DNA from: Colius striatus
Lineage: Eukaryota > Chordata > Aves > Coliiformes > Coliidae
NCBI RefSeq assembly: GCF_028858725.1
Contig: NC_084790.1
Span: 83,842,506 to 83,906,505, forward strand
Direction: 5' to 3'
DNA: 64,000 nt
The notes under the pieces are model-generated. The model did no database searches and was not told where the DNA came from. It was given only the letters and a program-made list of their open reading frames with translations. This document shows positions 59,678 through 64,000 of the stretch, in pieces (the first letter of the stretch is position 1; every line of letters starts with the position of its first letter). Both the position numbers and the translations under genes were made by a program.

Positions 59678-62007
59678 TCCTTCTTGAGCAAACCATGGCT
59701 TCAGAACTTCTGGAAAAAGCCCTCAGTAAGCTTGAAGGAAAGTGGCTCATGTGTTTTTGAGCTGGCTGATCCCATCCTGACTTCCCACAGGCTTTTACCC
59801 AGCTCAGGTTTGCAGAGAAAGTGAAAAAACTCACATCATGTTGAAATTACTGAAGGCTCTGAGATGGGCAGAAGACGTGTGTCAGGTCTGGCAATGAGCT
59901 CTGAGGTAAAGTCACCCCCAGACCTGCCCAAAAATGGTGGCTGATGTGTCATACTGTGCGCCAGAAGTTCTTGACTGCTCTGCATTGCATTTGTATTTAT
60001 TGATTATCCACCTTGTTTGCCTGGCTAAGGGGAGAAACTGTCCCCATGGGACTGAGAGGTGAGATATCCCTGGAGCCCTTGATGCCTGTGCTACAGCAGT
60101 TCCAAAACAGCTCCTCCATAGGTACACCTGTGGCACATGTTGACATCTGCAAGGCTGGAGAACATCTATTGAAGAAGAATTTCATGGTGTTAATTTTTAA
60201 AGAGAGGGAGCTTAGGGTAAAAGTGGGAGGGTGCCTCAAACTGGGGGGTGCTGGGACGCCAAAAGTTGAACTGGTGGACACTGGCAGGCACGGGCCATGT
60301 GGGCAGGAGGAAGCCAGGGGCTATTTTTAACAACAACCTGTGCCTGTGACATGTGTGTGACATACACAGCGTCTGTGATGGCTCGGGTGTCCCCGGGGGA
60401 CCACATGCGGGGATGAAAAGCAACAGCAGTGAGGGCTGAGCCCTGACAAGTACCCACAACAACTGGGGGCCATGGCAGCAGCTGCCCGAGGCAATTGGAG
60501 ACAGCAGCGGGGCTGCAGCCCCCAGCCTGGGGCCAGCAGCAGTCTCAGGGGACCATGGAGGGGATGCTGGGGTGCTCTGCAGGGCCCATGTGTGTCCTAG
60601 GAGTCCCCTGGGCCCATCCTGCAGCTGTCATGGCAGGGATGGGTGAGTGAAGGCAGATGGAAATCCCTCTCTGGTTGATTCACGGGTGGGTTTGGCTGCA
60701 TTACACCTTTAGGCTTTTTAGCACTGAAGTGTCCGTTTGCAGACGTTTTTCATTCAGTGAGCTCAAGCAGATTGTACCATGCTGCTGGAAACAGTTCCTT
60801 GCCACCAGCAGAAATGGGTGGAAAGCAGTCATTTTTTTCCATGCTACACCACAAAGGGGGCATGGGAAGCGTTTTGTTCCAGCACAAGCATGGAAGAGAG
60901 CATCGAGGGTGGAGGCTCCTTGGAAACATTCCTGCTGGTGTGGACAACGTCTGGATCTGCAAACACTGCAGATGCAGGACTGGCTGAGCTGTGGTGTGGG
61001 CATTGCTCAGAGCACTGAGGATTAAAATCCATCCTTCCCGTGTCAAAAGTCCTCCTGGGGTCAGCACAGCCTGCTGAGGGGCAAAGCAGGAGGGGAAAAC
61101 CCACATTGGGACGCAATGGAGCGGGCACTGGGAGGCAGCAGGCACCTGAGACTTTTCCCGGGGGAGCTCTGTGTGAGAACTTAACCAGAACGGGTGGATG
61201 TAACAGCTGTGAATGAATGCACCGAGGTCTTGCAAGCAGCTGCCTGCAGGTCAAGTTAATCCTTTCCATGCATCAGCCCTCAGGCTGAGGGGCTGGGAGG
61301 GAAACAGTAAAATAAATCCAGGTCGCTGAGCCCTCGTTTTAATTAGTATCAGGGGAAAAAAAACCAAAACCAAAGACCCCACAAAATAAACCCAGGTGAA
61401 GAAATACACATCAACGTGCACACCTTGAGGAGGCTGCCGAGCGGCCGAACCTGCCAGCTGCACGGGGAGGACGAGCCCGAGCGTGGGCTGAGAAACCTCC
61501 CCACGGCTGCAGCGACAGCCCTGGGTGGGAAAGGCCGCCCCAAAAGCCGTTTGTGGGTGGTAGGACGCTGCCCGGGACCCTGTGTGCCCTGACAGAAACC
61601 ACCCCTGCCCCACAGGGGCTCTCATTCCAGCAGTTTCACGGCAGCACGGACGAGCTTCTCATCGCTTTAGAGTTTTTTTGGGGATGTCTATGTACATTTT
61701 TAAGCTGCTGGGGTTCTTTGCCCAATGAAGAGAGTGGCTCCCGGCCCTGTGAGGGTTTTCCGCGTCCCACCGGGTTCTGACGGAGACATTTTAGGTCAGC
61801 GATACCCCATCCAGTAAGTTCTGTCAGTAACTGGGGCGTCAACACCACGGGCCGCGGTGTCGGCGGCGCGGACGGGGCCGATCGCCACGGTGCGATCGGC
61901 GGCTCGGGGCCGGACTCCACGTACGTTCCCGGCCGGTGCCGGGCTGCGGGGGATGTGTGGGGGGAGGGAAGGGGGGTATTGGGGGGGAAGGTGTCGGGTG
62001 TGTGTTT

Positions 62008-62023
62008 GGGGGGGGGGGGGGGG
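62008..62023 (+). repeat. Poly(G) tract at the ARK2C promoter
   Basis: About 16 consecutive G, flanked by further G-runs from 61948 onward and followed by a C-run at about 62033-62042. G-quadruplex and hairpin formation are both plausible. Length in the assembly may be unreliable. Confidence 0.8.
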
Positions 62024-62160
62024 TGTCCGTGTGCCCCCCCCCGGCGCGCGCGAGAGCCCGGGCAGCTGCGCACGTGCGCGGAGCGCGCGCCCCCGCTCCG
62101 CGCGTGCCGACCCTCGCGCCCCCCGCCCCCTCCCCGGCCCCGCCCCTCCCCTCGCCTCCC

Positions 62161-62219
62161 ATTGGTCGGCGCGCCCGGCGGGGGGCGGGGCCTGGCGGCG
62201 GCCCGCGCCCTGCCATTGG
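62161..62219 (+). promoter_or_regulatory. ARK2C: Paired inverted CCAAT boxes with GC box
   Basis: ATTGG at 62161-62165 and at 62215-62219, 54 bases apart, with GGGGGGCGGGGCC between them. Both have NF-Y-like context (CCATTGGCGG, CCATTGGTCGG) and lie just upstream of the ARK2C 5' UTR. Confidence 0.7.
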
Positions 62220-62326
62220 CGGCCGGTGCCTTTGTGTGCCGGCGGAGCGGGCGGCCGCCAGTCGCCGCCGCGTCGGAGGGGCCGGCGGGACCGGGCCGCG
62301 CCGCGCCGCGCCACAAAGGCCGCAGC

Positions 62327-62387
62327 ATGGTCCTGGTGCACGTCGGTTACCTGGTGCTGCCCGTCTTCGGCTCCGTGCGCAACAGAG
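62327..62387 (+). CDS. ARK2C: ARK2C (RNF165/ARKL2) exon 1, N-terminus of CDS
   Basis: ATG at 62327 (context CGCAGCATGG, strong Kozak) encodes MVLVHVGYLVLPVFGSVRNR plus one base. It ends at a donor AGAG|GTACCG, phase 1, so the next residue is a split Gly codon as in the known protein. This start is the characteristic ARK2C/RNF165 N-terminus. The full protein, beyond this window, is an E3 ubiquitin ligase with a C-terminal RING-H2 domain resembling that of Arkadia/RNF111, and is known to enhance BMP-SMAD signalling in motor neurons. Only the N-terminal 20 residues are here. The long open frame running through this exon from 61955 to 62884 is a CpG-island artefact on either side of the exon. Confidence 0.92.
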
Positions 62388-64000
62388 GTACCGCGCCGTG
62401 CGCGGGGGCCGCGGGTTCGCGTCCCGGGGCCGCTCCGCGATGGCGGGGGTGTGGGAGGGGTGATGTGTGCGGACGGGCTGGGGGGCCGCGGACGGCCGCG
62501 CGGCGGCTCGGCCCGGGCTGCGGGTCCCCCTGCGTTAGGGACGGGGCCAATCTCCCGTCTCCACTCCCCTCCCGCTCCCCATCGCTCCCAGGACGGCGGT
62601 CGGGGCGAGTTCGCCGCCCCGCATCCCCCCCCCCCCCTTCCAGCTCCCTAGCTCTCAGCAGCGCCTGGTGTGCGGGTTCTCACCCCCCATCTCCTTCCCC
62701 CCACTCGCCCTCGGGGCCACCCCGGCGCCCGCCGCTTGCCCAGCTCCAGCCCGCACCCTCCAGTCTGTGCTTCGGTAGATCCATTCTTCCTTTTTTAATT
62801 TATTTGTTTTTCAGATTTTACGTTTATTCTTTGGTTCACCCCCTCCCACCCACTCCCCTCTCCCCGTCTCGCCGTGTAGCGTAGCCACCAGGCCATTTTA
62901 GCGTAGCTGTAGACGATAACAGCCATTTTTGTACCTTCATCCTGTTTAGCTGAGTACATTGCACTGTAAATTCCTGTTAAGTGGATTCATTTTGCTGTGG
63001 TCGTCGGGAGCAGAGTCTCCTGGAGGAGGAGCGGTTTGAGGTGGCCAAAGGACCGCAAATTACGGTCATGCCTCTCAAAAAAAAACCCAAAAGTTAAATT
63101 GGGGAGGGGAAATCTGGAGAGGCAGAGCGATTGGCATTCACTCCAAAAATAAAGCTGTGGAAGGGTAAGGTTTGTGCTGAAGCCGGGGCTGAAGTTGCCG
63201 CCCCTCCGCCTCCCAAGCCGCTGCTGAGCGCTGGGCAGAGCAGAGCCGCCCGGAGCGGGGATGCAGCGTCCCGCTCCCCGCCGGCCGTGGCCCGCCCGGC
63301 CAGCCCCGTGCTCCGTCCCGCCGGTCCCCACCGGCCACAAGTGTCCCGTCCCGCTCGCCCGTCCACCGGCGTGGCCCTCCCTCCCCACCCCCTGCAAATT
63401 TTGCTTGCGAGAAGAGACGACTGGCAAAATGCTTTTCCATTAAACAGGGATAACCTTTTTTTCTGCTGTGCTAAATTACTTCCTGTTCTTATTTTGTGGG
63501 TAATTTTTCTGTATCGAATATCCTTTGGTTGTGTATCTCCACCTTTTTCTTGTACTAAAACTAAAGCATGGTCTGTATTTTTTTACATTACCTACTTTCT
63601 GATGTAAATCTCTCTGTAGAGACATACCCTGCTGAAATGTAATGTGCTGTAGCCTATACATCTGCTCAGTGTACGCTGCTTTTGTTCTGTTGCCCTTCCA
63701 TAGCATGGTGGGCCTTGCCTTTTTGTATTGTGTGCATGATGACATTGTTACACACGATTCCACTAATACTAATATACAATCTCTCAATAAAGAAACTAGT
63801 ATTCCTATATTAACCTAGTGTGCTTTTTCTATTGCTGTTTTCCCATTTATTGTCGTATCCCGCTGTTTAGACTTTTTCCTTGCTTTTCCTCATCGTGAGG
63901 TTTGAGTGAGTGGATTTTCCCACCCCTCCCCGCCCCCCTGTAGTGCAGATATGGGGGCTTTTTAATACATCTTTTTTCTTTCCTCCTCTCCCCATATCTA
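62388..64000 (+). other. ARK2C: ARK2C intron 1 (start)
   Basis: Begins GTACCG. GC-rich until about 62780, then AT-rich, with another GC-rich, CpG-bearing patch at about 63180-63380 that could be a secondary promoter or enhancer. An AATAAA occurs at 63786. No further exon, repeat or RNA gene is recognised before the window ends. Confidence 0.75.

Larger units (their letters stand above)
48806..61849. other. Intergenic region between ARK2N and ARK2C
   Basis: About 13 kb dominated by CR1 fragments and two ERVL-type LTRs, listed separately. The stretches 50853-51477, 52638-53454, 53757-56921, 58456-59620 and 59678-61849 hold no recognised gene, RNA or clear repeat. Open frames up to about 140-160 codons there show no domain, no family resemblance and heavy overlap on both strands. 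Confidence 0.65.
61850..62760 (+). promoter_or_regulatory. ARK2C: CpG-island promoter of ARK2C
   Basis: A very CpG-dense island surrounding the ARK2C first exon, TATA-less. It contains Sp1-type GC boxes (around 62120-62150 and 62181-62195) and two inverted CCAAT boxes. Transcription probably starts between about 62225 and 62300. A long poly(G) run lies at 62008-62023. Confidence 0.85.

Noticed and set aside
60013..60330. 105-codon frame as a candidate small gene
   Set aside because: No recognised domain, no splice context, no promoter, and several overlapping frames on the other strand.
61636..62884. Frames of 180-309 codons on both strands around the ARK2C promoter
   Set aside because: They are CpG-island artefacts. 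Only the 61-base exon 1 segment (62327-62387) matches a known protein and ends at a proper donor.
1..64000. CRISPR arrays, bacterial operons, tRNA or rRNA genes
   Set aside because: None visible. Direct repeats are minisatellites, microsatellites or transposon copies, and no cloverleaf or rRNA-like sequence was recognised by eye; a tRNAscan or Rfam scan would be the decisive test.

Overview
The window is vertebrate nuclear DNA, almost certainly from a bird. It carries many CR1 LINE fragments (typical 3' ends with ATTCTRTGAT-like tails), three endogenous-retrovirus LTRs of the avian ERVL type, compact CpG-island promoters and long introns. There is no bacterial-style gene organisation, and most open reading frames here are chance or repeat shadows.

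Two protein-coding genes are recognisable, both on the + strand. ARK2N (C18orf25, ARKL1) occupies roughly 1.9-48.8 kb. It has a non-coding first exon in a CpG island at about 1.85-2.48 kb, a large first coding exon (19325-20141), and three smaller coding exons (38146-38328, 42041-42167, 45812-45974). All splice junctions are GT-AG and phase-consistent, and together they give a 398-residue protein. ARK2C (RNF165, ARKL2) begins at the right: its CpG-island promoter and first coding exon (62327-62387, phase 1) are present, and the rest lies beyond the window. ARK2N resembles the N-terminal half, and ARK2C the C-terminal RING half, of Arkadia (RNF111), so the locus looks like an Arkadia paralogue split into two neighbours. 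In human the pair lies at 18q21, a region orthologous to the avian Z, so Z linkage is likely (inference).

Layout: 1-1.26 kb, nothing recognised; 1.26-1.85 kb, a GC-rich minisatellite (54-bp unit) abutting the ARK2N promoter; 2.1-19.3 kb, intron 1 with CR1 pieces and one ERVL-type LTR; 20.1-38.1 kb, intron 2, nearly free of recent repeats, holding a 150-codon open segment (26355-26809) that fits as a phase-compatible alternative terminal exon, followed by about 6 kb of AT-rich DNA ending in clustered poly(A) signals near 32.93 kb; 38.3-48.8 kb, remaining exons and a 2.8-kb 3' UTR; 48.8-61.8 kb, CR1/LTR-rich intergenic DNA; 61.85 kb onward, ARK2C promoter, exon 1 and start of intron 1.

The strongest candidate for something undescribed is the intron-2 alternative terminal exon. 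If used, it would replace every SUMO-interaction-like motif of ARK2N with a different C-terminus containing an amphipathic helix.
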